64,000 nucleotides of DNA, from the NCBI RefSeq assembly GCF_002994745.2, contig NC_037088.1, positions 1,679,001 through 1,743,000 on the forward strand. Direction: 5' to 3'. A model generated the notes under the pieces. It was not told the origin of the DNA, ran no database searches, and saw only the letters and a program-made list of their open reading frames with translations. This stretch comes from Rosa chinensis (lineage: Eukaryota; Streptophyta; Magnoliopsida; Rosales; Rosaceae). The stretch's first letter is position 1, and each line of letters starts with the position of its first letter. Positions 46,901 to 57,880 of this stretch are shown one piece after another. The position numbers and the translations under genes were made by a program.

Positions 46901-48036
46901 TGAGAAATTGCAAGAGTCTTGGGTCTTTACCGACGCTGCCATGGCTTCTAGAACTGTTTGATGCACAGGGCTGCACGGCACTAGAGACAGTCTCAAGTTC
47001 GATGAGGACTGCACCCATACAAGGTAGGGATCAATATGTCAACCATTCTGAAGGATTCGAGGAACTTTTATTTATGAATTGCGTGAAATTGGATCAGAGT
47101 GCACGGAGCAACATAATGGCTTATGCACAGCTTAGAGTTATGCGAATTGCAACTGCATCACGTCTCCTCAATAAACGTTGTCGGATTAAAATTGTTTGTC
47201 CGGGAAATGAAATTCCAAAGTGGATGAGGTATCAAAGTGAGGGATGTTCGATAAATATCAAGCTTCCTCCTCATTCGTTTCATCAAGGCTTCCTCGGTTA
47301 CGCTCTATGCATTGTGGTTGCTTTCAACAACTATACGCCACCCGATATTGGCAATTATTCCTACTTTGGTTGTGAAATCCATCACAAAACTAACAATAGT
47401 CACGAAGTTTGTTGGGAAGCCCTCCATATACCAGCTATTCTCATCAATTCAGATCATGTGTTCGTGTGGTATTTCTGCCCTAAATTTGTTCGATTAGAAA
47501 GTGCAATCAATCGTGAGGATTGGATAAAAGCATCTGAGGCCTCTTTTGACTTCAAGTTGTACCAAAATTTTATTCAGACCCCAAAAGAAGGAAATCTCTT
47601 TGACCCCTCCACTGTGAGGGTGAAAAGGTGTGGAGTCTCCTTGTTGTATGCCCAAGAGACTGAAAAATTACTTGGAGGCATTGATGAAGATGAAGTTATG
47701 GAACCAAAACAAGCAGTAGAAGAAGAAGATATCATCATCAAAACTAAGAGACGACGGGATGAGTCTGAACTCAGTGGAAGTGGAACTGCAAGCTTCATAG
47801 AAGAATATAACGACCAACTACCTCCCCAGAGTAGTAAAAGGAAAATCAACATCATGTCAAAAATTCACGTTCATATGCCATTTTATGTGGTATGTACTCT
47901 CACGCTCAAATTCATAGCTTTGTTTTACATTTTATGGCTCTGCTTAGCTTATCCTCAGAACAACTTGGATTTTGTTGTGGCTAAAGCATGTGGAAATTCA
48001 ATTTCGTACCCCAACTTGATTTGTTTCTTTTTCTAG
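43928..48036 (+). CDS. TIR-NB-LRR (TNL) immune receptor
   Basis: An intracellular pathogen sensor. Four exons join in phase: 43,928-44,409, 44,514-45,606, 45,741-46,046 and 46,129-48,036 (3,789 nt, 1,262 residues), all introns GT-AG. The TIR domain (about residues 13-160) has YDVFLSFRGEDTR and the WCLEEL motif with its conserved NADase glutamate. NB-ARC shows the P-loop GMGGIGKTT (about 221), kinase-2 LIVLDDV (about 298), GSRILVTTR, GGNPLAL (about 385) and MHD (about 491). LRRs follow from about 560, including six near-identical 22-residue repeats (762-893). A post-LRR (C-JID) domain starts near CPGNEIPKWM (about 984) and includes VKRCGVSLLYAQE. A basic KTKRRR motif is next. The last 45 residues are hydrophobic and may be intron read-through, since a donor-like G|GTATGT lies at 47,890. 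No disabling mutation was seen. Confidence 0.93.
46531..46926 (+). repeat. Six tandem 66-bp LRR units in the TNL gene
   Basis: Units start at 46,531, 46,597, 46,663, 46,729, 46,795 and 46,861. Each encodes LPVELPSGLEYLELRNCKSL or a close variant. Units 2-3 and 4-5 repeat as a 132-bp pair (ELRNCKSLG, then DLTNCKSLV). The copies are nearly identical at the DNA level, so the expansion is recent. The repeat keeps all six frames nearly free of stops, which creates long but meaningless antisense open stretches. Confidence 0.92.
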
Positions 48037-48855
48037 CTCTTTTGTGAATTAAGCTTTGTAATGTGATAAATTCTTAGTTAACGACGAGGAAGAAATGCAT
48101 ATAGCAAGAGTACTAGAAGAATCTGGCAATGCATTATTCAGTTGTGATGGTTCATGCTGTAGATTTACTACGGGTTCATAAAGAACGTGTATGGTTTGAT
48201 TGCATAATTTTAAGAATGACAAATACTTTTACTACAGTCACAAGCGACAGGCTTGAGATCGTTGGAAGGAATCAAAGCCAACTCACCGGAAAGGTGTTTG
48301 ACGTAACACCTGAGATAACGGAGTTAAGGAGAAATAAGAGTGAGGAGGCCAGCTGTAAAGTCTGACTCTGGCTCTGCTGCGACTTTGACAAGGTAAAAAT
48401 GTTCACCTATGCCTATCACTATAATCACAATATCTGCACAGATCACACAAGCACAGACTCCTGACTAGGGAAAGATATGCTCTTAAAGCTACCTGTGTTT
48501 GATCTTTTTCCTTCTATCCTTGGCCTTTCATGTTTTCTGCTGGTTGATAAATTGACATTCATACATAATTTTCTCAGATATGCACATTTTGTGTTAATAA
48601 AAACCTGCTGGCAAATGAGACAGTCAACACTGGTCTATCCAACTACCCTCACACCAGTACTCAACTAAATTAGAAATCGAGTGATGTATCCATGTAAAGC
48701 CTGCATGGTTTCTAGTTAAGTTGCCAATACTGCTACTGTAGTTAGAATGGTGATGTGATAGAGATTTTTAGCTGCAGACAGAGTTTGACCAAAATAATGC
48801 TACAATTGTCTATCTTCTAATAAAAGTCTGACAAAGACAAGTCAAAATCTGAATT
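48037..48855. other. TNL 3' flank with a diverged copy of the upstream duplication
   Basis: 48,285-48,420 carries GGAAAGGTGTTTGACGTAACACCTGAGA and ends GACTTTGACAAGGTAAAAATGTT. It resembles blocks at 41,750-41,790 and 42,030-42,100 upstream of the gene. The GACAAG|GTAA junction may mark a non-coding exon. No other gene is visible. Confidence 0.45.
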
Positions 48856-50909
48856 ATGCAAGCTAATTATAAGAAAATGACAGGTGCCAACTTAATCCCA
48901 TTCCAGAAGTACACTGGGATCAAATTGCCAAGCACCAAACAATCCTGGTTTAACACAAGTCTGAACCTCAAGGAATGTGAGATGTTGTGTATGAAGAACT
49001 GCTCCTGTACAGCTTATGCAAATTCCAATATCAGGGAAGGAAGAAGTGGGTGCTTGCTGTGGTTAGGTGATCTGATTGACTTAAGAAATTTAACTGAGAA
49101 AGAGAATGGGCAAGATATCCATATAAGATTAGCTGCATCAGAGCAAGGTATGAAATCATCTTGATTCCTCAAGACTTGGTACTTTATACCAACTTAGAAT
49201 AGGAAAACAGAACACTATACTTCCAATAAGAATATGGTTAAAGGTATTCACTTGATCGATGGTGATTTATGCATTTAATGATCATATATGCACAAAATGA
49301 TGTCAAAACAGAACAAATGTTTTAACAAATTAGCTGAAGCTCTGTCATTTAACTGACTGTGATATAACTAAGAAAATCTTCTTTTAAATTCTTTGGACGA
49401 TAGACATTACAGAATTCTTTTTTGGTTAGTCTTTAACTCAAATTAATTTCTTCTTTCAAATTTCATTCATAGATAATGAAGAGACTAGTACCCAAATCAA
49501 TGCTAAACCTGCTAAATCCAATGTGAAGAAAGTGAGAATCGTAGCTAGCACTCTTGTTTTATCTACTGGGCGTAGCTCTGCTCTTTTACGTTTGGAAGAA
49601 AGATGGTAAGTTGTTTGTACTCTTCTGATCCCTCCGTTTTCCAGTGAAGGTAGTTGAGTTTTGTAGTGAGTTGTTGATTATAAATTTGATTTTATAATGA
49701 AAAAGGAGCTGTACCATTTTTTTAATGTAGAAGTTTATTGAAAAAACCTTCACTTCATTTTAGCAGGAAAACTGAGCCGCAGCCACAAAGAAAATCTGGA
49801 ATTACCATTGTTTGACTTGGCTACTGTTGTTAATGTAATAAACTAGGAGAAGGTGGCTTCGGATCTGTCTTTAAGGTAAAAGCTGACAATCATATCATTT
49901 TGATACATGTAGTTTTGGTTTTAACCTGGACTGATGGATAATTGTACTACATAGTGCAAGTAAATTGTGAAGACTACACGAGCATAAATTTTAGTCACAA
50001 TATACATGAACTGATGAATTTCAGGGTATGATGGAAGATGGACAAGAAATAGCAGTGAAAAGGCTCGCAAGAGACTCTATGCAAGGAATTAATGAGTTCA
50101 AAAATGAGGTTGTACATATTGCCAAACTTCAGCACAGGAATCTAGCGAAGCTTCTAAGGTGCTGCTTTCAATAAGATGAAATGATGCTGATCTACAAATG
50201 CATTCCCAACAAAAGGTTGGACTTCTTTATTTTCGGTTTGATCACTGACAACTTTATGTTTGGTTTTATTGGTCCATAGTAAGTACATACCCCAAAGAAT
50301 AACTAGTCTTAGTCTACTTTCTTTTGTTTTCTTTTGTTACAAACTAATCCCTGATTCATTGGTTTACAGTGGTTACGTGTCCCCAGAATACACAATTGAT
50401 GGGTTCTACTCGGTAAAATCCAATGTCTACAGCTATGGAGTTTTGGTGTTAGAGATAGAGAGTGGGAAGAGAAACCGAGGATTCTCACATCCAGGCCAAA
50501 ATCGCAACCTTTTTGGACATGTGAGCTACAACTGTCAACTTGAAAGAAATGTATTGCTGCTTGATTCTTCGTCTTCTTCTTCTATAGATTCAGTAAAAGT
50601 GAATGTTTTCTTCTTTCAAGCATGGAAGCTGTTCATAGAAGGCAGGTCCATCGAACTTCTTGATCCATCGGTAGAGGACTCTAGCACTCTACATGAAGTT
50701 GTGCGACCGATTCATGTAGGTCTTCTATGTGTGCAACAAAAACCACAAGATAGGCCGAGTATGCCAGCTGCTGTTCTAATATTGAGTGGTGAAGGTGCAT
50801 TGCCTCAACCTCAGAAGCTTGGAATCTGACAGAACTTGAAGATTCTACAGATGAGGCTACAGAATGTTCAGCTAATGAACTCACTGTTACACTAGTGAGG
50901 GCTCAATGA
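48856..50909 (+). pseudogene. G-type lectin S-receptor-like kinase pseudogene
   Basis: Fragments occur in the order of an SRK/SD1-type receptor kinase. A PAN/apple domain (48,895-49,140) has [13 protein letters not shown] and four clustered cysteines in [12 protein letters not shown]. Remains of the membrane segment follow (about 49,525-49,605, frame-shifted), then ELPLFDLATV and a GEGGFGSVF glycine loop (about 49,848-49,874) with a stop before it. The N-lobe exon starts at 50,025 with [10 protein letters not shown] and has an in-frame TAA at 50,173. The catalytic HRD and DFG segments are missing. Kinase sequence resumes at 50,371 ([12 protein letters not shown]) and continues to DRPSM, ending near 50,909 after a frameshift. 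The lectin and S-locus domains are absent upstream. It cannot encode an active kinase. Confidence 0.85.
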
Positions 50910-51676
50910 ATGTTGATATCATGTTGAGTATTCTCTGCCCTTCATCCCCTTGCTTTCCTCTGATATGAATTGGGGCTCATTTGAAAGATGAGTTACAATC
51001 ACAGACTTTTGTTAACACTTTAGGCCTAATTAATTATTAACTTCTCATTGGCACCAATTTGAGTCTGAATTAACCAATGGGTTGAACCAGCCAACTCTTA
51101 GTAAATGACTCTGTAAAACTGTATATGGATGCCTAACCAGCCATTTCAATTGAAACTTCGACTGCTACTCTTATATCCCAAAAGCTACACTTACTACAAT
51201 ACATTTTCTACAACTTATTTATGTGGATAGTTGAACGTTGAACCTCATTTAACATTGGAAGGAGATATCTCACGATCAATAGGTAATTGGATAGTACTCG
51301 TAATTTTTAGACTATAAAGTTCCATTTTTATCCTTGAATTCAATCAAAAATAAAACAAAATGAAGTGAAAAAGATACAAAATGTAAATAGTCAAATAGTC
51401 CCTTCCCAATAGAAAAGCTCTGCGTTTTCGTATCCCTTGAAATTTTGTGTTTGTTTCTGCAACAAAAAAGCTATTACCCTCCCTTTGTTCCATGATCCCA
51501 TCTAACAAGACAACTATGTTGTTACGACGTACTTGAGAGTACATTCATACATTCAATAACACAGTTAAACCAAGAGAAGAAAAATATGTTCATATTAATC
51601 TCGCAACGATACTAAAACAACCTCTCCATTGATACACACAAAATTAGGAAACTGAATGCCTCAATTGAATGTTTCC

Positions 51677-51720
<44 letters not shown>

Positions 51721-52950
51721 GTCAGCGTTGTTGGTTGCGGCAAACATCACAGGTTTGGGTTGCTGGATGACGGCCTAAGGGTGAGTTGCTCGAATAGGGC
51801 TGCTGGCTTGTTTGTTTTTATTATCTTGAATTATTATTTACTTTTTCAAAATTCATATACTCAAAGGGTAAAATTGGATTATTATCATAAAAATACATAT
51901 GTAGGGTGTGATAAGTATTTAGTAGGGTGGATATAGCCACACCCTAAACATATAGTGAAAATTTTTGATAATGTAGTGGTGGTATTCAATAGGATAAACC
52001 TATTCCACTACTTTAGTCTTTCAATTCGGTATTGTAATCCTTCAACTTTTACTAATGTGTTTTTCGTCTTACTCCATCAGACTTTTGTTACATGTAAAAT
52101 GGTAAGTCCAAGTCACCTCCTTGTTTTATGTCATCAAAGCTTGCATTCTCATATTGACATATTCTTCCAAGCTTGCAAACGGGGAATGCTCAACCTTTCG
52201 ATGCTTCTGTCTACTTTCTCTTTGAACGCTCTCAATATGGTCGCCCTCATCCTTGTCATCTTCAATGTCAATAAAATCATTATACTTTCTTTTAGATGTC
52301 TTTAGCTTGATAACATCTCATAATTTTTGTCCCGGTGCTTTTAACCTTGGAAAAATAGTTTTCAATGGTGGTCATAAACTCATAAATACTGTCATATTGA
52401 GATGAGATGTGATTGGAGAATCAAACGGTCTCTAGTGGGACGGTCGAAACATTAGGTTCGGTTGATCATCTATTCAAGTCTCTTTATGTGTTAAATAAAA
52501 CGAATCGAAGTTTCTTTCGAGTTTTTGCTTCGAAGAGAGTGATAATTTTGGTATAATTATTATTATTACTCTTAGTTGTGATTGGTAGGGGAAAAAATAA
52601 TAAAATAAAATAACAACACATTTTGGGTAAATTTTTGTGCTCATTCTGCACGTTAAATTTTTGGATTAAAAAGCACTGCAAGTATTTTCGAACACTCAGT
52701 GTGATGTAGTTGTGACACTACACGGTTTTACCAAATAGCCACCGCCAGTTGTTGAGAAGGCATTTGCCAACTCTTTTTCTCACTTCAAAATCCAAAATTT
52801 CCATCTCCCCCATTTTCCATTATCAAAACAGGGAACCTCTATTATTTCAAAAAAAAAAAAAAAAAACAGAGAACCTCTCTTCTCTTTGCAAAAACCCTAA
52901 TCTCCTTTGAATTGCAATTTCTGGGTTGACTAGTGCAACAATTTCATTCT
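50910..52950. other. Intergenic DNA with a GA microsatellite
   Basis: AT-rich sequence without a supported gene. It includes the GA tract below, an A run at 52,846-52,865 and a CT-rich stretch after it that looks like a gene leader. Confidence 0.4.
51681..51716. repeat. (GA)18 microsatellite
   Basis: Uninterrupted GA dinucleotides, likely polymorphic between accessions. Confidence 0.95.
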
Positions 52951-52952
52951 AA

Positions 52953-53830
52953 CATGGTCAGCTCTCTCTTACTCTCTATCTCTCCCTCTCCTTGTGCTTC
53001 CTTTAAGAATTGCGAATGTCTCATCTTAAACCCATTTGCCCAGTGTTTTTTTCACTTTGGAATTGAAATACTTAGTGGGTACTCTAAATTGAAGCTAATT
53101 TTGGTTTGATAATGGTTGTGAATTCGTCTATTGGGCTTCATCCTGCTAAATTATATCTCTTTTATCAAACCCAACATTGCAACAATTGGATAAAGCTCAA
53201 TGGAGAGGGTCAACGTTGCCCCATGAATTTTTCCAATGTTTTCATTTTGATGTATCAAGAAAGACTACTTTTTAGATTTTACTCCTATAGAATTGAAGCT
53301 GTAGTTTTGAAATCTGCATTTCATTTACTTCTACCTTTCACCACTTGAATATCACTTGAATTTTCTGACTTTTGATCTTAGGATTATCTTTACATGTATA
53401 AAGATCGATATTTTGATGTTTGAAAGAAGAAAAGAATGGTGTTTTAGGTTCTTACAATACCAACTGAACTCAATTATGATTCTTTGAATGGTCGGGTAGG
53501 GAGTATTCCAAAGGAATTTATGGCAGGTAGTGGCCTGCCATCTCTAGGTCGTGTGAAGCTAGCTGATCTCGTACCTTCTGAAGGCCTTCCATCAGATTCT
53601 TACAAACTATCTGTTTCAACTTTGTCACAATCATTGGCCGCCCAGTATTCTGCTGCCATTATTCAATTATCAGTGAGTGATGGAGCTTTTAAAGGTTCGG
53701 TTTAGATTCTGCTCGCCTCTACTTTCATCAAAGAGCATCATACCCAGCTCCTGACATTGTTCATACCAATGACCCTCGCGAATGGTGCAAGACTTCTGGT
53801 TACAATGCAGATCCTCACTTGTGGCTATGA
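52953..53830 (+). pseudogene. Fragment of an unrecognised plant gene
   Basis: After a leader-like region (52,690-52,950) and an intron-like stretch ending GTTTTAG at about 53,447, an open segment (53,484-53,705) reads LPSDSYKLSVSTLSQSLAAQYSAAIIQ. The frame stops at 53,705 but continues in another frame as LDSARLYFHQRASYPAPDIVHTNDPREWCKTSGY (split here: LDSARLYFHQR, ASYPAPDIVH, TNDPREWCKT) to about 53,828. The composition is clearly protein-like and not transposon-like. I do not recognise the family. The shift and the abrupt end suggest a gene fragment. Confidence 0.45.
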
Positions 53831-53936
53831 AGTTGACATAAAGAATATGTATTACATCAATAATTCTTTTATGTTTTGGTTATGTACTATGTTACTATCG
53901 GATCCCAAAGTTCGGTACCCATGGATCATTTCTTGC

Positions 53937-53938
<2 letters not shown>

Positions 53939-53970
<32 letters not shown>
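53939..53970. repeat. (TA)n microsatellite
   Basis: About 16 TA units next to the first palindromic MITE. Confidence 0.9.
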
Positions 53971-53978
<8 letters not shown>

Positions 53979-53983
53979 TACAT

Positions 53984-54320
53984 AAATTACGGAGTAAACT
54001 TCGAGTTTTGGATCACTTTTAGGTCGCATATCCACATCTCGACCGTTTAGTTTTTAGGTACTTGTGTATAGATCATCTCTGCAAATTTTCAGCCAAATTG
54101 ATGATCGTTAAGGCATTGATAACTGTCTTAAAGCTAGTACAGTTCAGGTTGGACAGATTCAGTTCATCGATTGTTTTAAGCGAGTTAGATACCTTAACGA
54201 TCATCAATTTGGCTGAAAATTTGCAGATATGATATATACACTAGTACCTAAAAACTGAACGATCGAGATGTTGATTGTGACCTAAAAGTGACTCAAAACT
54301 CGTAGTTCACTCGGTAATTT
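53984..54320. mobile_element. Palindromic MITE, copy A
   Basis: Left arm AAATTACGGAGTAAACTTCG pairs with right arm ...GTAGTTCACTCGGTAATTT. Inside, GCAAATTTTCAGCCAAATTG at about 54,082 pairs with its complement at about 54,205-54,230. About 337 bp, no coding capacity. Confidence 0.75.
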
Positions 54321-54360
54321 TAGAGCTGAACTCCGCTCTGGATAGGATCTGTATATATAT

Positions 54361-54673
54361 AGGGCATTAGACCAACTTTTCGAACACATTTTGGCATCTC
54401 AACCGTTCAATTTTTGGGTCCTAATGTGTTGATCATTTCTGCAAATTTTCAGCCAAATCGGTGATCGTTAAGGTATCAAACTAGATTAAATCAATGGACG
54501 AACCAAATCTGTCAAACTTGAACCGTTCATACTTATAAACTTAAATCGTCATTTTGAATGCCTTAATGATAATCAATTTGGCTGAAAATTTGCACAAGCA
54601 ATCTACACATTATGACCTAAAAACTGAACGGTTGAGATGTCAAAATATGATCGAAAAATTGGTGTAATGCCCT
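54361..54673. mobile_element. Palindromic MITE, copy B
   Basis: Terminal AGGGCATTA and TAATGCCCT are exact inverted repeats, and the palindrome extends through GACCAACTTTTCG/CGAAAAATTGGTG. It shares the internal CTGCAAATTTTCAGCCAAAT word with copy A but has different ends. About 313 bp. Confidence 0.75.
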
Positions 54674-54699
54674 ATCCCTAGAAAAGACCAAAGGAACGG

Positions 54700-54820
54700 A
54701 TTTTCATATTTTGACTACTTTTCAATCACATATTCACATCTTAACCGTTCAATTTTTAGGTATATATGAGTAGATCATCTCTGTAAATTTTGAACCAAAT
54801 TGATGATTGTTGTTTTGCAA
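54700..54820. mobile_element. Truncated copy C of the same palindromic family
   Basis: Only one arm is present (TTTTCAATCACATATTCACATC ... AACCGTTCAATTTTTAGG ... ATCATCTCTGTAAATTTTGAACCAAATTG). Homology to copies A and B stops near 54,810. Confidence 0.6.
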
Positions 54821-54964
54821 TTGTACTATGAAACTACTCTTATTGGAGTAGCAAAGAAATATTATTAATATTTCAAAGAAACTGCCAGAGGAATAAGCTG
54901 GCTAGAAGAAATAAAAAATTCAAAATCTCCTTATGATTTTGCAACACCTCTGTACGATCAGTTC

Positions 54965-55834
54965 TAGGACTGGGATTTTTGAACAGGTTGGAACCGGCCC
55001 GGACCGCACCGAAATCGCCGGTTCGGTTCGGTTTCTTGTGTAGAAAGATGTCAATTTTGGAAGAACCGAACCGTTTTATGTCTGTCGGTTCGGTTTCAGT
55101 TCTAAATTTGCGTCTGATGCAAGAATCGAAAGAACCGAAATATAGACCCAGGCCTATATAAATAACTATACCCACTAGAAGTTTACCCAAAAACAATAAA
55201 ACAATACCCACTATCATGCCTTTTCACCTCAGAGACTCAACCAATTAAAACAAAGCCACCAGACCACCGACCAGCAATGCCTCTTTACCCCAAAAATAAT
55301 GAAACAATACCCACTAGCCCATACTTTTTACCCAAAAACAATAAACAAATACCAAGGATGTTGATTTGATTGATTTCTTCTCTCTTTCTATCAAACAAGA
55401 CCCAATCCAACTTCAATACTTGTTCTTCCCCAGTTTCAGACCTTCAGTACTTGTTCTTCCTCAGTTTCGAAAACCCAGCTCTAGCCCCCAAGTCAATTGG
55501 CCATTTTAGTTTCAGTTTCTTCCCCAGGTTCTTCCTCAATTTCTTAGACTCAACACATTAACTGACCGAAAAGTCACTTTCATAGTTTCATGACTTCATC
55601 CCGAATCGGGATTTCCAGTTCATCTTCATCACTTCCCCAATTCCCAATTCGATTCCTTCGATTCCCAGCTCTGTACAGGAATCGGTTACAGGCTATAACC
55701 GAACCGAAAAATACGGTTATGGTTCCAAAACGGTTTCGGCAAAAAAAAGCGATCACACTGAACCGGAAAAAACATTTCGATTTCGGTTTCGGTTCTGGCA
55801 AAAAAAGTCAAAAACAGAACCGATCCCAGCCCTA
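54965..55834. mobile_element. Non-autonomous hAT-like element (GGTTCGGTTCGG-rich)
   Basis: Ends TAGGACTGGGATTTTTGAAC and, reversed, TAGGGCTGGGATCGGTTC form an imperfect TIR typical of plant hAT elements. Flanks ATCAGTTC and ATTAGTTA agree at 6 of 8 bases, consistent with an eroded 8-bp TSD. The interior near both ends has many GAACCGAA/TTCGGTTC words in both orientations. No transposase. Confidence 0.65.
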
Positions 55835-55846
55835 ATTAGTTATGTG

Positions 55847-56870
55847 GAGATCTCTTAAATCTGAGTGAGAATGCCAAAGAAACGGCCAAGTCAAATATCT
55901 ATGCTCTCAAAATCTGTGACATGAGATATTTTGAAGAATACTTGAATGAATTTCAAGAATACTACTGTACAATAGGTGAACTAGAAAACACTGATCTAGT
56001 CAACCTGTTACACAGGAAACTCCCTGTGCCATGGAGAACAGCTGTGAGAGAAAGCATAGCTGAAAAACCAATTGAAAGATTTTTAGTTGGAGGAATTGCC
56101 GACAGAATGCGACAATTATTAAAAGAACAATGCAAAGCTAATCTTAGAGCCAAAATGGCCAAGAAACAGCTCAAATGAGTAGAAAACTTATGTTACGGAA
56201 TATTAGATATGTCCACCAACTGGGGATGTCATGAATCCAAGTTTCAAAAAAAGAATCATTATTCAAAGAGGTTCAAAAAACCTGAACACAGAAAAAATTG
56301 GAAGTTTAAGAAAAGCTCCAATTTCAAGAAACATGATGAAGATCCTAAAAAGAAATTCTTCAAGAAAAAGAAGAATCACCATCAGAATAAACAACCAGGC
56401 AAGAAAGCTTGCTGATGCTGGTTATGTAAAGCTGAAGGAAACTATGCTAATGAATGCCCAGAAAAGGGTAAAAGGTCTACTAAAGCTCTATTTGAAGAAT
56501 ACGAGCCCATAGTAGAAACTGGACATATGAAAGGCTACGAAATAGTAGAAGATGACGACAGGTCAGTATACTCTGCTTGGTCTGAAGAAAAAGAATTATC
56601 TGACTCTAAATTAGATTATGAAGAAGAATACTTAGAATCCAGATAGATGAATGTGCTTCAAGTCAAAAACTGGGAAGAAAGCAAGACAGAAACAATAATG
56701 TCTTCTCATCAGGTGAACCCTGCTACATTCGTTTGTGACTACTGCCTATGTCATGAAAAGAATCGACTTCCTATGTTCTGTGAAGAGTCAAAAAAGACTT
56801 ATCACAAAAAATGCTTCATAGCTGAAGCAAGAAAAAAAAAACAAGAATGGCCTTATCAGCCAATTGGTTG
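55847..56870 (+). pseudogene. Coat-protein region of the endogenous pararetrovirus
   Basis: The frame encodes a helical coat-protein segment (55,847-56,175), a strongly basic Lys/Phe-rich stretch and a zinc knuckle at 56,416-56,457. In the knuckle the usual His is Asn (CWLC....N....C). A second Cys-rich segment lies at 56,728-56,814. In-frame stops occur at 56,176, 56,413 and 56,644, and the frame changes near 56,865. The family's coat protein packages the DNA genome. Confidence 0.75.
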
Positions 56871-57880
56871 AACAAGAATATGAAGAATATTTCTCTGAAC
56901 AAAAAGAGAAAAAAGTAGAAACCTTGTTCCAAGAAATCATGGAACCATCTTCCTCATAAATAAAGGAAGAAAAAATTGATGAAAATATTGAACTGGTTGA
57001 AACACCAGAAAATGTTCCAGAAGAATGTAAACCATTCATACCACAAGGAACAAGCTCAAGAAAATGAGCTTCAACAATCAAAATCGTCTCTACTAGTAGG
57101 TACAACAACTACATAGAGCTTGGATTAAAATTCCCCGATCACAAGAAATATCATCTACATACATTTGTAGATAATGGATCAGGCTTTACAGTTGCAAAAA
57201 GATTTGCAATTCCAGATGAACTCTGGAAAGAAGATAGCAAAAGAATAGCATCAAGTGTCCAGTTTGATGGAAGTCACCTCACTATGAAAAAGGTAACTAG
57301 AAATGTTCATATCACCATTGGTGGAGGAACATTTATCATCAATACCCTTTGGCAATCAGAAGGCCAAGTATCTGATTTTTTGTTGGGAAACGATTTCATT
57401 CTCCAACAAAGATATATTCAAGATGAAGAAGCGATATGCTTCAGAAAAGGAGAACAGGTGTTCTGGGCAGATAGATTTACCCAGGCAAAAAGTGTAGTAG
57501 GTCCAAACTTTACTACACAATATCAGAGATCGCAACAGAATAGTGGTAATCATAAACCCTACAAACCCAAATTTGAGCTGGTGCTCCAAATCAAACAACA
57601 AGAAGAATTACGTGTTGAAGAATCTTCAGAAGAAGAAGAAGAAGAAAAAGAAACTAGTGAAGATGAAGAAGCTAGTTTCATCCATGAGCATAATCTCAAG
57701 CACTACCAGAATAACCTTGAATCTCAGAAAATCACTACTCTTGATAAAATCAAGAAAATGCTCGAACATAATATAGATGTCGATCCTCAGAAATTTTGGG
57801 AAAAAGACTCAGTGGTTTGTGAATTAAGATTACATGATATGAATGCTATCTGTCATGTCAAAACCATTCCTCACTACTAA
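56871..57880 (+). pseudogene. Aspartic protease region of the endogenous pararetrovirus
   Basis: The second reading frame shows an FVDNGSG motif (57,164-57,184) at the position of the protease active site, where D-T/S-G is usual; Asn replaces Thr/Ser. A DFLLGNDF block follows (57,383-57,406). An acidic Glu-rich linker lies at about 57,613-57,690. Stops are at 56,957 and 57,065 before the motif and at 57,878 after it. Confidence 0.7.

Noticed and set aside
46419..47018. Long antisense open frames of up to 199 codons across the TNL LRR repeats, and a 105-codon frame on the plus strand
   Set aside because: They exist because the 66-bp repeat is a multiple of three and has no stop in these frames. 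The peptide is a repeat shadow of the LRRs.
57303..57776. Alternative small frames overlapping the viral protease region
   Set aside because: Shadows of the main frame, mainly encoded by GAA repeats read out of frame.
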